Source: Onchidella celtica
Taxonomy: Eukaryota; Mollusca; Gastropoda; Systellommatophora; Onchidiidae
Direction: 5' to 3'
NCBI GenBank assembly: GCA_963931925.1
Contig: OZ007580.1
Location: forward strand, 609,001 to 673,000
Length of the DNA: 64,000 bases
How positions within the stretch are numbered: position 1 is the stretch's first letter; the number at the start of each line of letters is the position of its first letter. Position numbers and translations under genes: made by a program. Below, piece by piece: positions 12,488 to 23,792 of the stretch. The notes under the pieces are model-generated. The model made no database searches and was not told the origin of the DNA. It worked only from the letters and a program-made list of their open reading frames with translations.

Positions 12488-13085
12488 TCTTTATTTTAGG
12501 AGGTTAGCTGCTCTTGGCATTTTGTATTTTGTATCTTTTACTTTGTATACTACTTTAATCCCATTTGAGAAATTTGCTTTACTGTCATTACAGCCCAGTT
12601 ACAACTGGAGCAGACATGTCGTCGCCATAGTGCAGCGCCGGTCGGCGTTGCTTTTTGCTGCTTTGTTGTTGTTGTTGTTGTTGTTGTTGTTTTTGAGGGG
12701 GGGGGGTGATAGAGTGGTAGGAATAAATTATTTACATCTTAAATTTTTGTTTGTTTGTTAATGTTTTAGTGTGTTTTTGTGGTAGGGATATTTTTCTTTT
12801 CAATCTTGCCAAGGCAGCGTCTTTTTCAGGCCTGTTCTCGATTTCCAATTGCCAAGGTATATTTAACGTGTGCAACGTGCGCATGGGCCCTCCGAGTTTT
12901 TAGTCCTTATCCGAGAAGACTAGGTGCTCGATCCTACCTACTATAGGATAAGGGACAGTTCCCCCCCCCCCCCAAAAAAAAAAATTCCAACATGTCTGTA
13001 GGCCTACTGACTGGGAGTCGAACCCGGTACTTTTGGCATGAGAGGCGAGTGGCCAACGCTTCCCCCATTCGCGCAGGGTACAATG
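12488..13085 (-). mobile_element. tRNA-derived SINE, copy 1 (interrupted)
   Basis: Minus-strand SINE. The tRNA-like head is at the right end, with reverse-complement B box GGAGTCGAACC at 13015. A conserved body covers about 12830-12960 (motifs GATTTCCAATTGCCAAGG and CCGAGAAGACTAGG) and the 3' end CCTAAAATAAAGACC is at the left. About 200 bp of unrelated sequence (12540-12700) separates body and tail. It includes TTG and G runs. Confidence 0.75.
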
Positions 13086-13440
13086 TTTACTGTTACACTT
13101 AAAAGTCTACTATCTGACCTCTGCTACATAATATACCACACGTTCCATCTCCTTAATCGCCCACGTTGTCTTCTGTCTGACACTGCTCGCAGAACGGGAC
13201 AACTGCGGTACTTTTAAAAACTAAAATATTATAAAACCTACGGAAAAACTGAATTCAATTTTCCAACCTTTTGTTGTTGTTGTTTTTTGTTCCTTTGAGA
13301 ATGCTGTTGCCGAAATACCGACATTTTCTGCCTTCTTCCTTAGTTTGCGTTTCATTGTATCGCTTGGGTATTAATTCTTACGCGAGGCGCGTTGCTAAGT
13401 ACAACTTTTTCTTTTTGCCAATTGTTAATTTTTAAAAACG

Positions 13441-13662
13441 ATGTACCCAATGTGCAGATTACTGCCATTTCGTGACAAACTTCGCCTCGAATACTGACGA
13501 GGTGCGCGGGGCATTAATGCGCAAGGAGACTGCAATAAGACTTATCTACAAGCAACCCGAACAAACCTAAAGGAATGGGCAAAGTGAATCAGATGCATTA
13601 CAATCAAGCAGAAATTCAACTAATAAAAAGATTATCCCGGGCAACGCCGGGTCCCCAGCTAG
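13441..13662 (+). mobile_element. Helitron-like non-autonomous 3' end
   Basis: The segment ends with hairpin CCCGGGCAACGCCGGG at 13636-13651, a short spacer, then CTAG at 13659-13662 followed by T. That is the Helitron 3' arrangement (subterminal hairpin, CTRR, insertion before T). Upstream bases such as CCTAAAGGAATGGGC match the copy ending at 25721. The 5' boundary is unknown and the start given is only where similarity is visible. Confidence 0.65.
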
Positions 13663-13704
13663 TATAATTTAAAAAAAAAAAAAAAATCTCATGGTATTTA
13701 ACGA

Positions 13705-13985
13705 CTACCGCCACTCATACAGCTCGGCTTTGCGTGACATTTTAATTTTACATTTGGAGACTTGAAATGGCGCGCAAGTCATTGTTTGAGTTTGCTTTGT
13801 GTCGCTAATTTCTCTTCGCAATCTTTTCTTTTCCATGCACACATGAACTTGTGACAATCGTCGTCTCGAAAGCTGGCCAGGTGCGGAGGGCATCATTGAT
13901 GCGCAAAGGACGTGCAGTAAGACTTATCTAAAAACGAACAATGACAACGACGAAATAAACTTAACCCATACCCCGCGCGCTATCC
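13705..13985 (+). repeat. Second copy of the Helitron-like internal sequence, lacking a 3' hairpin
   Basis: Begins CACTCATACAGCTCGG and carries the same TTTGCTTTGTGTCGCTAATT and GACTTATCTA blocks as 13441-13662 and 25395-25721, but no CTAG end is seen. It follows the first copy after an A-run. Confidence 0.5.
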
Positions 13986-14604
13986 GTAAAGCCCGCTGCA
14001 CGGTCAGTGACCTTACTCACGGAGAATCTTATCTGGGGTCACTGACCCGTGCCGCTATGCGATGACCACAAACGCTGTCCACGTGATTCGGTTTTTATTG
14101 ATCGGTATGAAAACATTCGCTGCTATGCCTTATCACGCTTGATAATGAATTAACCAGCAAAACCTTAGTCTGTCACTAGTGTCAGTCTCTAACCAATGAT
14201 CTGACTTATGATTCCAAACTGACAGCTGTAGTTTTCGTGAGAACGAAGCATGGTAACTAGCCACGCCCTCCCAAGCCCTACACAAAAATGGTTTCATCCT
14301 GATTGACACATACTAATAAACCAATGTCGGCATTTGGGGCAAAGATTATTTCAGAGCTTGTTTCTGATTAGTTCTTAGATACAGACAACTCCAGATGGTG
14401 GTCAGCTTGTGAGAAAATGAGATAATATTGCAAATTTGTTGAGCAACAGTTCGCATACATGTCGATGTTACATCTTTTGAAAGTGTGGGGAGAGCCTTTG
14501 AAAGCTTAGTCTTTGTGATTCCGACCAGTGGTTCACTGGTTAACATGTCCATGTCACAATGCCTTTGATTTAGAAGAGATACAGTGAACAATAACACGGT
14601 GGTT

Positions 14605-14805
14605 ACGTCTCAAAAAGGTCAGTGACCTGATGCGTGAAAATACGGCTTGCGCGTGGCGCAGTCAGCTTGACCTTCCCGACTTTTGCCGCCCGTGCGGCGT
14701 GAGCGCTTGCGAGTAAATACCGACAATTGCGGCCCCTCGCAGGGTGTGTAATCAACCAGAACTGAATTAAGATTAATCTCGGCCAGCGCCGGGTACCGTA
14801 ACTAG
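14605..14805 (+). mobile_element. Helitron-like 3' end, second subfamily
   Basis: Ends CTCGGCCAGCGCCGGG (hairpin) then TACCGTAA and CTAG at 14802-14805 followed by T. The preceding AACCAGAACTGAATTAAGATTA resembles the region before the hairpin at 25690. The left boundary is not determined; TC-rich sequence near 14607 is one possible 5' end. Confidence 0.55.
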
Positions 14806-14929
14806 TCATTATTGTTTTTTAAAAAATGGAGTATTTCATTGTGGTGCAAGTTTCTTTTCTTTGTTCGTTTGTTTGTTTTGTTTATCGAGGCTGCAGCTTG
14901 AATAACAAGTGAAAAAATTGGGAGTGTAT

Positions 14930-15000
14930 ATCCGTACAACATGTTTACCAAAAAGCGCGACTGGTGAAGGTTTGCTGAAACAAACTTGAAGTCAAAATTG
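14930..15000. repeat. Dispersed repeat shared (inverted) with 26275-26345
   Basis: ATCCGTACAACATGTTTACC and GCGACTGGTGAAGGTTTGCT occur here and as the reverse complement at 26280-26340, over about 60 bp with few changes. Family unknown. Confidence 0.65.
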
Positions 15001-15499
15001 GGCAAAAAAGAAAGGGCTGTATGTTGCAAAACCCAGCGTGATAAATAAAACCCAAACAATACAAAGCAAACTAAAGAAAGGCAGTAGTACAGTAACAATG
15101 TCACTTTACTTTACTGCAGCTCCAAGGATTCATTAAAAAATAAAAAGAACGGGGAAGAAAAAAATGTTCACAAAACTGGGAAAACCAGCGAATCAAAAAT
15201 GGTTAGACGATCGTCCTAGTGTCTATTGGCCCTGGTTTCCGCCGTGAGCTGACACAGTTATTCTGCCTTTTCTTCATCTTGACCAAGGGAGAACGGTTCT
15301 CAATTCGCTGTCGATACTTTAGCTACTCAAGATGGAAGCGACGATAGAAAAGTTGTTGCCGCAGTCCAGTATTTGACGCCTAGGTTACCCTGGAGTAATA
15401 AATGTACACGAGAATTTCTGTTATTTCAGCGAATAAAAGTGTTGTAATAGAAGATCATTATTGATTTTTAAAAAAAAAATACATTCATAGATAGATCAC

Positions 15500-16105
15500 A
15501 TTCACTCAACATAACTCACTGTCTCTTCGTCATAGGCTACATCATCGTATTTCCTCAACAAGTAACAGTTTCTACGACACACATCGTATTTATTCAGCAC
15601 ATAACATACAGTCTCTAGGTCACACATCGTTTTTATTCAATACGTAACATACAGTCTCTAGGTCACACATCATATTTATTAAGCACATAACATACAGTCT
15701 CTAGGTCACACATCGTATTTATTCAGCACATAACATACAGTCACTAGGTCACACATCGTTTTTATTCAGCACATAACATACAGTCTCTAGGTCACACATC
15801 GTATTTATTCAGCACATAACATACAGTCACTAGGTCATACATCGTATTTATTCAGCACATAACATACAGTCACTAGGTCATACATCGTATTTATTCAACA
15901 CGTAACATACAGTCTCTAGGTCACACATCGTATTTATTCAGCACATAACATACAGTCTCTAGGTCACACATCGTATTTATTCAGCACATAACATACAGTC
16001 ACTAGGTCATACATCGTATTTATTCAACACGTAACATACAGTCTCTAGGTCACACATCGTATTTATTCAATATATAACATACAGTCTCTACGCCATACAT
16101 GGCTT
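15500..16105. repeat. 43-bp minisatellite, about 13 copies
   Basis: Unit contains TCTCTAGGTCACACATCGTA then TTTATTCAGCACATAACATACAG. Degenerate copies continue to about 16300 with TCTACGCCATACA variants. It lies in intergenic DNA between the LRR and CBM14 genes. No spacer-like variation is present, so it is not CRISPR. Confidence 0.9.
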
Positions 16106-16299
16106 TGATTTCACAGGCAACAAATAGCATAATTTATCTACGCCACACATCCCATTTTTCCACAGGCTATGCACTGCCTCTATGCTATACACGTATTTAG
16201 TCGAATGGGAACATATGGTTTCTGCGTCACACATTCAATTTTTCAACAGGCAACGTTTGTATCTACGTCATACATTGTATTAATTCAACATGTAACACA

Positions 16300-17787
16300 C
16301 ATGCAATCACACTGAAACAAATCATCATCGTCAGCTTATGCACCGTCTCACCTTCAATGTCAAATATTTTACTGACTTTCAGTCAAGGCGAGTTCAAATT
16401 CTTTATGTTAAAATTTATTGTAGGTATGACAGCCAGTTCCAAATATTTACAGAAGTCAAGGGAACAAGAGTTGGAAGGGAAAAACTCCCTTCGGCCCTTG
16501 CTGCCTAGGAAAATTTCTACAATTGAACATAATAATATACAATAAAATGTAATTTGATTGATGAATGCCAGCAATCATCATCGTTCTTCAATCCGCCCTC
16601 CCTCATTTTTTTCCCCACCTTTATTTGTCGTAAATTTTACTGAACATGAAAATAGCGCTAAGATCTACATTCATATATTCACATACAGAAGAATTCATTT
16701 TTCAGCTCTCACCGGGCACATTCACAGGGCGACATTGGTGTAGTCGTTAAGTACCTTATGGAAATAAACAAAATTAATGTATATTTCTACGCTATCTATC
16801 TTTGCTATGGCTATGTCTTAACCAAAAATTTAATCAATCCTGGCTTTCAATTTTTGGAGCATAAACTCCCAATTGAAAATAATCTCAAACCACTTAGAGT
16901 TGTTTTTTTTTTTCTAACACGTGACCCGCACGCGTACTATGACATAAAAATTAATTACAATATTTAAATTGCATCCCATGACGTCATTGTTGTAATTTTA
17001 AGTTTTGGTCGTCCTTCTGAAATCAGTGGTAAAAAAAAAAAGGTGCTGAATACACCCCGTCAGTGCATCTAATGTACTTCTGAAATAATCATGATTTTCT
17101 TTTAGTAATTTCGTGAAAAACAAAAGCAGGCAAAGAGAACGATTATACTGGAGCAACAAGTGCAGTCTCACCGTCACAGAATTTATAAACATTTCATTTC
17201 TTAATCCATACAAATTTGATGCCTGGCACGAACCTTGGGAAAATTCCATGATTAGAGTTTGATAGACGGATGTGTGGCTTATCCTTGACGTGTGTGTGCT
17301 GAACTAACTGGTGACGCACTGGTTCTGCTTTCCGCTGTCTGGATGACACTGAGTGTTCTCCCTCTATCACACTCCATCATGACGTCACGTCTGAGCGGGA
17401 CGGGTTGTCGACCATTCATCAGTCCAATACAACTCGGGTGTTGACGCTTACAGGGAACACAATTGGATCCCGTACAGTTGTATAATTGTAAATATTGAAG
17501 ATAATCGCCTGGATTAAATGGTGGAAAAAGTAAAAGAATGAGAAGTTCAGCTTTGGAAATTTCACTTTTGCTTTCAGTTGCTTTTCCTCCGAGGCAGCGA
17601 TTGATTTTTCAAAACTCCGGAACGGAAGTTAAAACAAGAAAGTGAAAGGAGAAGATGTACCATTCTTCAAAAGGTCATCCGTGGCGTAAGTAAAACTATG
17701 AGACAAAACTATGGGGGAAAACCACTTTAAACCTGTAAAAGATCACTGTGATGTAAGAACTGTCTGAGAAAATGTTTGATTTGAGGT
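16300..17787. other. Intergenic, nothing recognised
   Basis: Only short open frames without domain signatures or matched splice sites. AT-rich. Confidence 0.4.
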
Positions 17788-18255
17788 CTTTATTTTAGGA
17801 GGTTCGCTGCCCTTGGCATTTACACCTCACTTTACTTGTTTTATTATTTCTTGTTCTGGCGGGGGGGGGGGGGGGGGGGAGGGGGAGATGATATGGATAA
17901 ATTTTTAATCTATTAATTTCAATTTTGCCCGGGCAGCGGCCTTTCGGCCTGCTCTTTACGATTTCCAACTGCCAAGGTATCTTTAACGTGCGCAACGTGC
18001 ACACGGGCCCTCCGAATTTTTTCGTCCTTATCCGAGAAGACTAGGTACTCGATCCTACCCCCCAATAGGACCAGGGACTTGAAAATATGAGAAAAATCCA
18101 ATTTCCAAGAACTACTCGATCCTACCCCCCAATAGGACCAGGGACTTGAAAATATGAGAAAAATCCACTTTCCAACATGCCTGCACTGCCCGGGTTTAGA
18201 ACCCGGGACCCTTGGCATGAGAGGCGAGCACCTTGCCTCCAGACCACCTTGTCCC
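17788..18255 (-). mobile_element. tRNA-derived SINE, copy 2, with internal duplication
   Basis: The most complete copy. On the minus strand the head reads GGTCTGGAGGCAAGGTGCTC, then a B-box-like GGTTCTAAACCC, then a conserved body, and ends CCTCCTAAAATAAAGACC at 17788-17805. A 67-bp piece starting TACTCGATCCTACC is duplicated in tandem (18046 and 18113). A G-run of about 20 at 17861-17880 interrupts the body. Confidence 0.8.
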
Positions 18256-18454
18256 CTTGAGAAAATGTTTGCCCCAGGCTACCGTTTTTATTGCTAGTTG
18301 TGGATCACTGAGATATTTCCAGAATACATTCATCGTTCAGCACGACATGCACGCAATTGTTCAATTCTTGGAGACAAAAGTAGTTCAGCAAACAGCAAGA
18401 ATATCCTTCAAGTGTGTATGAAAACTATGTGTCTCACTGTCGGATAGCTTAAAG

Positions 18455-18767
18455 CAGGGGTGCTCAACCAGCCGATCGCGATCTACCGGTCGATCTTCAA
18501 GTGCTTGACAGTCGATCGTGGGATGAATGTAGGACACACCCGCGAGGTACATATATTTTATTTGTCTTTGTATTTTGGCAGGTCGTTTTTCTTGAATGTG
18601 GCGGGTTTGTGTTAGTTGTATGTTAAAGTGAATAATGTCGATAGGCACATCAGCATAGGTTCGGTTTCTTTTATTTTTTATTTCATGGGCTTGGCCAGAC
18701 TGGTAGATCTCCAAAGGCTGGGAAATGTAAAAGTAGATCCTATGTCAATGAAGGTTGAGCACCCCTG
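18455..18767. mobile_element. hAT-type MITE, 313 bp
   Basis: Perfect 15-bp terminal inverted repeats CAGGGGTGCTCAACC (18455-18469) and GGTTGAGCACCCCTG (18753-18767), bounded by an exact 8-bp target duplication GCTTAAAG (18447-18454 and 18768-18775). CAGGGG ends plus an 8-bp duplication are the hAT signature. There is no transposase. It lies just beyond the 3' end of the CBM14 gene. Confidence 0.92.
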
Positions 18768-18823
18768 GCTTAAAGCATACTGAAACCTTCCAAGAAATAT
18801 TATAAAGGCCTGTCATTTACAAT

Positions 18824-18834
18824 ATTTATTCCAC
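18824..18834 (-). terminator. Poly-A signal AATAAA overlapping the stop codon of the CBM14 gene
   Basis: On the minus strand the frame ends GTGGAATAAATATTG: the TAA stop is inside AATAAA. If used, the 3' UTR would be only about 15-25 nt. Confidence 0.4.
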
Positions 18835-21800
18835 ACTGGACTTACACGGCGCCTTTGGTTCCTCTCTCTCACCACAAGAGAAGAATCGGAAATCTTCACA
18901 AATGCCTGTCTGTGTGGAGTACAGTGCCGGGTAAGGACACTCGAGTAAGTAATCCATATACTCCTGCCCCCCGCCCCCCACAACGGAACAGTCATAGTAC
19001 TGGCCACACCGCCCAGCGTCCGGGACGGTCGCTGATGGGTTCCTCTGGCATATCGTCTCCAGATATTCTGCAATGGAATAACTTTTTGTTCAACAATTAC
19101 AAAGAAAGAAACGAACAGACGTTTTCACGACTCAAAGAAAGCTGGTCGGGATGCATAGTTCACAGTCCATCACCGTGGTGTATGCATGTTTTTGCATGTT
19201 GCAGTGTAATTTTGCAGTAAATTTCACGGCACCCCCACTGTCAATCAGTCCTCATGTCAGGCTAAACAGTTAAGACAAAGGGAAGAGACTGAAGACAGAA
19301 ATGAACCAGGGAGGGCCAATAGGGCAGAATATACGACTTTTTCTCAACTTCTTCAAACAAAACACAGTAAGTTTTATTTCTACAATCCACATTTCTTTCG
19401 CATTCACCACCATTTTTCTTACCACTACTACCACTTTCCCTACCATCACCGACCACCTTCCCGACCATCACTACCACTTTGCCTACCATCACGACCACCT
19501 TCCCTACCATCACTACCACCTTCCCTACCATCACCACCACCTTCCCTACCATCACTACTACCTTCCCTACCATCACTACCACTTTCTCTACCATCACTAC
19601 CACATTCCCTACCATCACCACCACCTTCCCTACCATCACTACTACCTTCCCTACCATCACTACCACTTTCTCTACCATCACTACCACCTTCCCTACCATC
19701 ACTACCACTTTCTCTACCATCACTACTACCTTCCCTACCATCACTACCACTTTCTCTACCATCACTACCACCTTCCCTACCATCAGTACCACCTTCCCTA
19801 CCATCATCACCACCTTCCCTACCATCATTACCACATTCCCTACCATCAGTACCACCTTCCCTACCATCATCACCACCTTCCCTACCATCATCACCACCTT
19901 CCCTACCATCACTATCACCTTCGCTACCATCATCACCACCTTCCCTACCATCACTACCACCTTCCCTACCATCACTACCACCTTCCCTACCATCACTACC
20001 ACCTTCCCTACCATCATCACCACCTTCCCTACCATCACTACCACCTTCCCTACCATCACTACCACCTTCCCTACCATCACTACCACCTTCCCTACCATCA
20101 TCACCACCTTCCCTACAATCATCACCACCTTCCCTACCATCACTACCACCTTCCCTATCATCACTACCACCTTCCCTACCATCATCACCACCTTCCCTAC
20201 CATCACTACCACCTTCCCTACCATCAGTACCACCTTCCCTACCATCACTACCACCTTCCCTACCATCATCACCACCTTCCCTACCATCAGTACCACCTTC
20301 CCTACCATCACTACCACCTTCCCTACCATCAGTACCACCTTCCCTACCATCACCACCACCTTCCCTACCATCACTACTACCTTCCCTACCATCACTAGCA
20401 CCATTTCTATCATCACTAGCACTTTCCCTATCATCACCACCACCTTCCCTACCATCACTAGCACTTTCCCTACCATCACTAGCACTTTCCCTACCATTAC
20501 TAGCACTTTCTCAACCATCACTACCACCATCCCTACCATCACTGGCACTTTCCCTACCATCACTAGCACTTTCCCTACCATTACTAGCACTTTCTCAACC
20601 ATCACTACCACCATCCCTACCATCACTAGCACTTTCCCTATCATCATTAGCACTTTCTCTACCATCACTATCACTTTCCCTACCATTACCAGCACTTTCT
20701 CAACCATCACCACACCTTCCCTACCATCAATAGCACTTTCCCTACCATCATTATCACCATTCCTATCATCACTAGCACTCTTCCTGCCATCACTAGCACT
20801 TTCCCTACCATTACTAGCACTTTCTCAACCATCACCACACCTTCCCTATCGTCACTACCACCATCTTCCATCTTTAGCAGCATCAATCCAGATTATGATT
20901 CATGCCCCCCACGCTCATCACACACATACACACACACACTCACAAACACACACAAATTCACTTACTCCAAATCTGTCCCACACATCTGGACGAGTCCACT
21001 TGGTCTGCCGCTTCACATTTCCCATTCCTGTCTGCGGTTGAGTAAAGTTTGCCTTGAGGACATGGAGTGGGCACGGCCTGGGGAGAGTGTGACATTTTCT
21101 TATGACTGCAAGGTCAAGATAAAACAACAAGACAACAATTCAAATTTCATATTTTCAATAGACAAAACACGGCACTTTCATTCCACTAAACTACAGGCAG
21201 TTGACGATGGTTCAGATAGAAACACAAGACGAAACAAAACAAAAAATTCGCTGATAATTCTTTCTGGACCGACCTTGCCCAGACATCCGTGCACCCTGCA
21301 GACTAATCAATATTTTTGTGCGGATTGTGTTTGGTCTGAAGTGGAGCCTCTCCAACATTTTATCCATATACTCGATTATCGGGACTATTATTATTATTAT
21401 TATCATTATTATTATTACATGTTATTTCTAAACTTTATTTGATTCACAAATTTTCAAGCCCAGCGTTAATTTTTCATCCCCTTTTGCTGTTGCCACCACT
21501 CACGCTAGTTTGACCAGAACGATAATTAGTGCAGGCTGGTCATTATTATTTCAAACGCTAATTATTGGCTCGTCCCAGTGAAAATCCCGATGTGTCTTTC
21601 ACCCATCCATTCTTTCTTCTTTCTGCTTTTCGTCTTTCATCCTTCAAGGCTCCCTGGCCTGACCAAAAACGGCATACATAGTAACACTGGCAAACAAAAA
21701 AAAAAAAAAAATGGACACCATACACTGGTTCCCTGAACAAAATTCTCTGTGCGCGCAGTGTCCTGCTTTATCATCGTGCTATGCACAGGCTTATATCTTT

Positions 21801-22464
21801 GCAATTCGGAGAACGGTATAAGTTACTCGTAAATACATAAATTTATATAAATAAATCAGTCAATAAATGTCCTGGACACGATAAGTACATGAATGTGATG
21901 TGGATGGACACACGATCAGTGTAAGAGCTGCAGAGTGACTGACCGAGTCCATCATCTGAAGAATGTTTCTGTGATATTTGAAAGTGCCAGATGTAGGCAC
22001 AAAAGCGCGCAAAGTAAATGGAAACCCATAGTAGAAATAATGTGTGTGCAAGTGCATATGCGTATGTGTGCATGTACATGTATATACCAGTCCATGGGTG
22101 GGGATCTGTGTGTACTTTCTCTGCTCTATAAGGCAATCCTTCCTTAATGACATTATCCAAGTCTCCGATGAGATCTGACAAGATAATATTGACGTTTCAG
22201 GATGATTTTGCTCTTTGATGACCATCAGTTGCTGCTGATGAACCAAGAGTTGGACTATCGGCTGGACACCACAAAAAAGTTTCTACTGACCTGCCCATCC
22301 ACACAAATGAGATAACTGGAACAGTCCCAGGGGATGTCTCTGACGTAAGCTGTCGGCTCACCGGCCGAGCACAGAAAGTCCAAGACCTCATTTCTGGCGT
22401 AATAACCGACGGTCCAATGTAACAGCGGAGCCATCAGAACAAGTACAACAAATACGGTTGTCAT
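18829..22464 (-). CDS. Secreted protein with two chitin-binding CBM14 (peritrophin-A) domains
   Basis: Exon 1 is 22464-22291: signal peptide MTTVFVVLVLMAPLLHWTVG, then the first half of a CBM14 domain (C..WDCSSYLIC). A later exon at 21031-20966 (NGKCEAADQVDSSRC) supplies its end. The terminal exon from 19067 carries a full six-cysteine CBM14 (C, RCGQYYDC, LLECPYPALYS, GICEDF, FFSC). Phases agree from 20966 to 19067 (1+2). One short exon holding the missing fourth cysteine of domain 1 should lie between 22290 and 21032; I could not place it. Reading through 18846 ends in EEPKAPCKSSVE and TAA at 18829-18831. A GTAAGT donor at 18845 could instead lead to a further exon. Likely an extracellular cuticle, gut-lining or shell-matrix protein (inference). 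Confidence 0.82.
19405..20872. repeat. 21-bp minisatellite, about 70 copies
   Basis: Unit CCTACCATCACTACCACCTTC with A/C/T changes at a few positions. Because 21 is a multiple of three, several frames stay open (483 residues minus; 365 and 520 residues plus, e.g. TITTTFP heptads). It lies in the intron between CBM14 exons 21031-20966 and 19067. The right part (20400-20830) is a diverged subtype with GCACTTTC. Confidence 0.93.
20920..20962. repeat. AC/CA dinucleotide repeat
   Basis: Imperfect CA repeat a few bases beyond the donor of CBM14 exon 21031-20966. Confidence 0.8.
21385..21419. repeat. ATT trinucleotide repeat
   Basis: ATT repeated about 11 times with one TCATT interruption, in CBM14 intron sequence. 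Confidence 0.8.
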
Positions 22465-22735
22465 GGTGACCAGATGTTCCTGAGGACGGGGAAGGAGATA
22501 CGGTTGTCATGGTGACCAGATGTTACTGAGGACGGGGAAGGAGATACGGTTGTCATGGTGACCAGATGTTACTGAGGACGGGGAAGGAGATACGGTTGTC
22601 ATGGTGACCAGATGTTACTGAGGACGGGCAAGGAGATACGGTTGTCATGGTGACCAGATGTTACTGAGGACGGGGAAGGAGATACGGTTGTCATGGTGAC
22701 CAGATGTTACTGAGGACGGGGAAGGAGATACGTTG
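22454..22735. repeat. 46-bp minisatellite containing the CBM14 start codon, 6 copies
   Basis: Unit CGGTTGTCATGGTGACCAGA at 22455, 22501, 22547, 22593, 22639 and 22685. Read on the minus strand each unit carries GGTCACCATGACAACCG, the start context used by exon 1 in the leftmost unit. The five upstream ATGs are out of frame because 46 is not a multiple of three. Confidence 0.92.
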
Positions 22736-22818
22736 GAGTGTGGGGATGGGGTATAAACCGTGTTGTTGTTGTTGTTTTATTTCAGACAGGAATACAAAAT
22801 GTCTTGTGCAGTACTGCT

Positions 22819-22840
22819 GATAATAATAATAATAATAATG
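22819..22840. repeat. AAT trinucleotide repeat
   Basis: Seven TAA units followed by ATGATGATGG, at the edge of the dispersed repeat that begins at 22848. Confidence 0.75.
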
Positions 22841-22847
22841 ATGATGG

Positions 22848-22922
22848 ATGGCACTTACATAGCGCATATCCATTAAAAATGCTCTATGCGCTTTACAGAA
22901 GCAACATGTCAAAATACATGGG
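22848..22922. repeat. Dispersed repeat with GCGCATATCCAT / TGCGCTTTACAG
   Basis: About 70 bp nearly identical to 28291-28362: AGCGCATATCCATT, AAATGCTCTATGCGCTTTAC and AGAAGCAACATGTCAA. It looks like a SINE tail or MITE end. It follows an AAT microsatellite here. Confidence 0.65.
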
Positions 22923-23743
22923 TAAAACAATAATTACAAACAATCAAACATGGCAATCTTAATTAAAATAGAAGGGGCATACAGAAACACCCTTATAAAA
23001 GCTCACACACACAACCACAATGATGGGATAGATCATAAATTTGTGTTGAATCCAGTTGGAAAAAATGGGCGGCAACCGAAAGGTGTTTGTGAGGAAATGA
23101 CAGTAAAATCACTGGTTAATTTGTAATAAACTATAACTGTCTCCTGAGACCACTGAAGTGTTGACACTGACAGTATTGCTTGACATAATTTATTCCCTCT
23201 GAAATATTCACTTCGTGTCCACAAGTTATGATATTCTGCATGCGTGAACTCTCAGTGAGCAACAAATGAAGTCAGAACTAGCATTACAGTAAACAGAAAT
23301 TTTCCTGTCTTATTTCAGCCGCTTAAGAATGAATTAAATCTGGTCCACAAAATCTTCTGTCAGAATGCTGGAAGTGAAATTTCTCCAGGCTTTCCGAATC
23401 TTCAAGCAAATTGATGAGGCATTTGTTGTCCCCCCCCCCCCCCCGGCCATCGCCCCTCTCGGTGGCTGCTGGTTCAAAACCCACGGCTAGCATTTAAAGT
23501 GACAGTGGCACACAAACTGTTGAATAATTCTTTATCCACCGATGGGGAAAGATTAAATATAATTGGTGAAGAGTTGTTCTCCGAAAATAATTGTCACTGC
23601 GCTTGTGCAACAATTTTTTTTTCTGTTTGTTTGTTTGAATTTATTTATCCACACATTTCAAGTTCAGCTGCTCCTGACATCATGGTTTAGTGTGCTGATA
23701 TTTATTTCCTCTTATATCTGATATGAAGAGCTACATGAAGCAT

Positions 23744-23792
23744 GGTTCCCGACTTGGTTCCCGACTTTGTTCCCGACTTGGTTCCCGGCTTC
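23744..23792. repeat. 12-bp short array GTTCCCGACTTG, 4 copies
   Basis: Four near-identical dodecamers. Otherwise 22923-25380 shows no gene, only AT-rich sequence and simple repeats. Confidence 0.75.

Noticed and set aside
15500-16105. CRISPR-like regular array
   Set aside because: Units are head-to-tail copies without unique spacers, and the genome is an animal's.
19262-20713. 483-residue valine/methionine-rich open frame
   Set aside because: Almost entirely a reading of the 21-bp array; equally long frames exist on the other strand.
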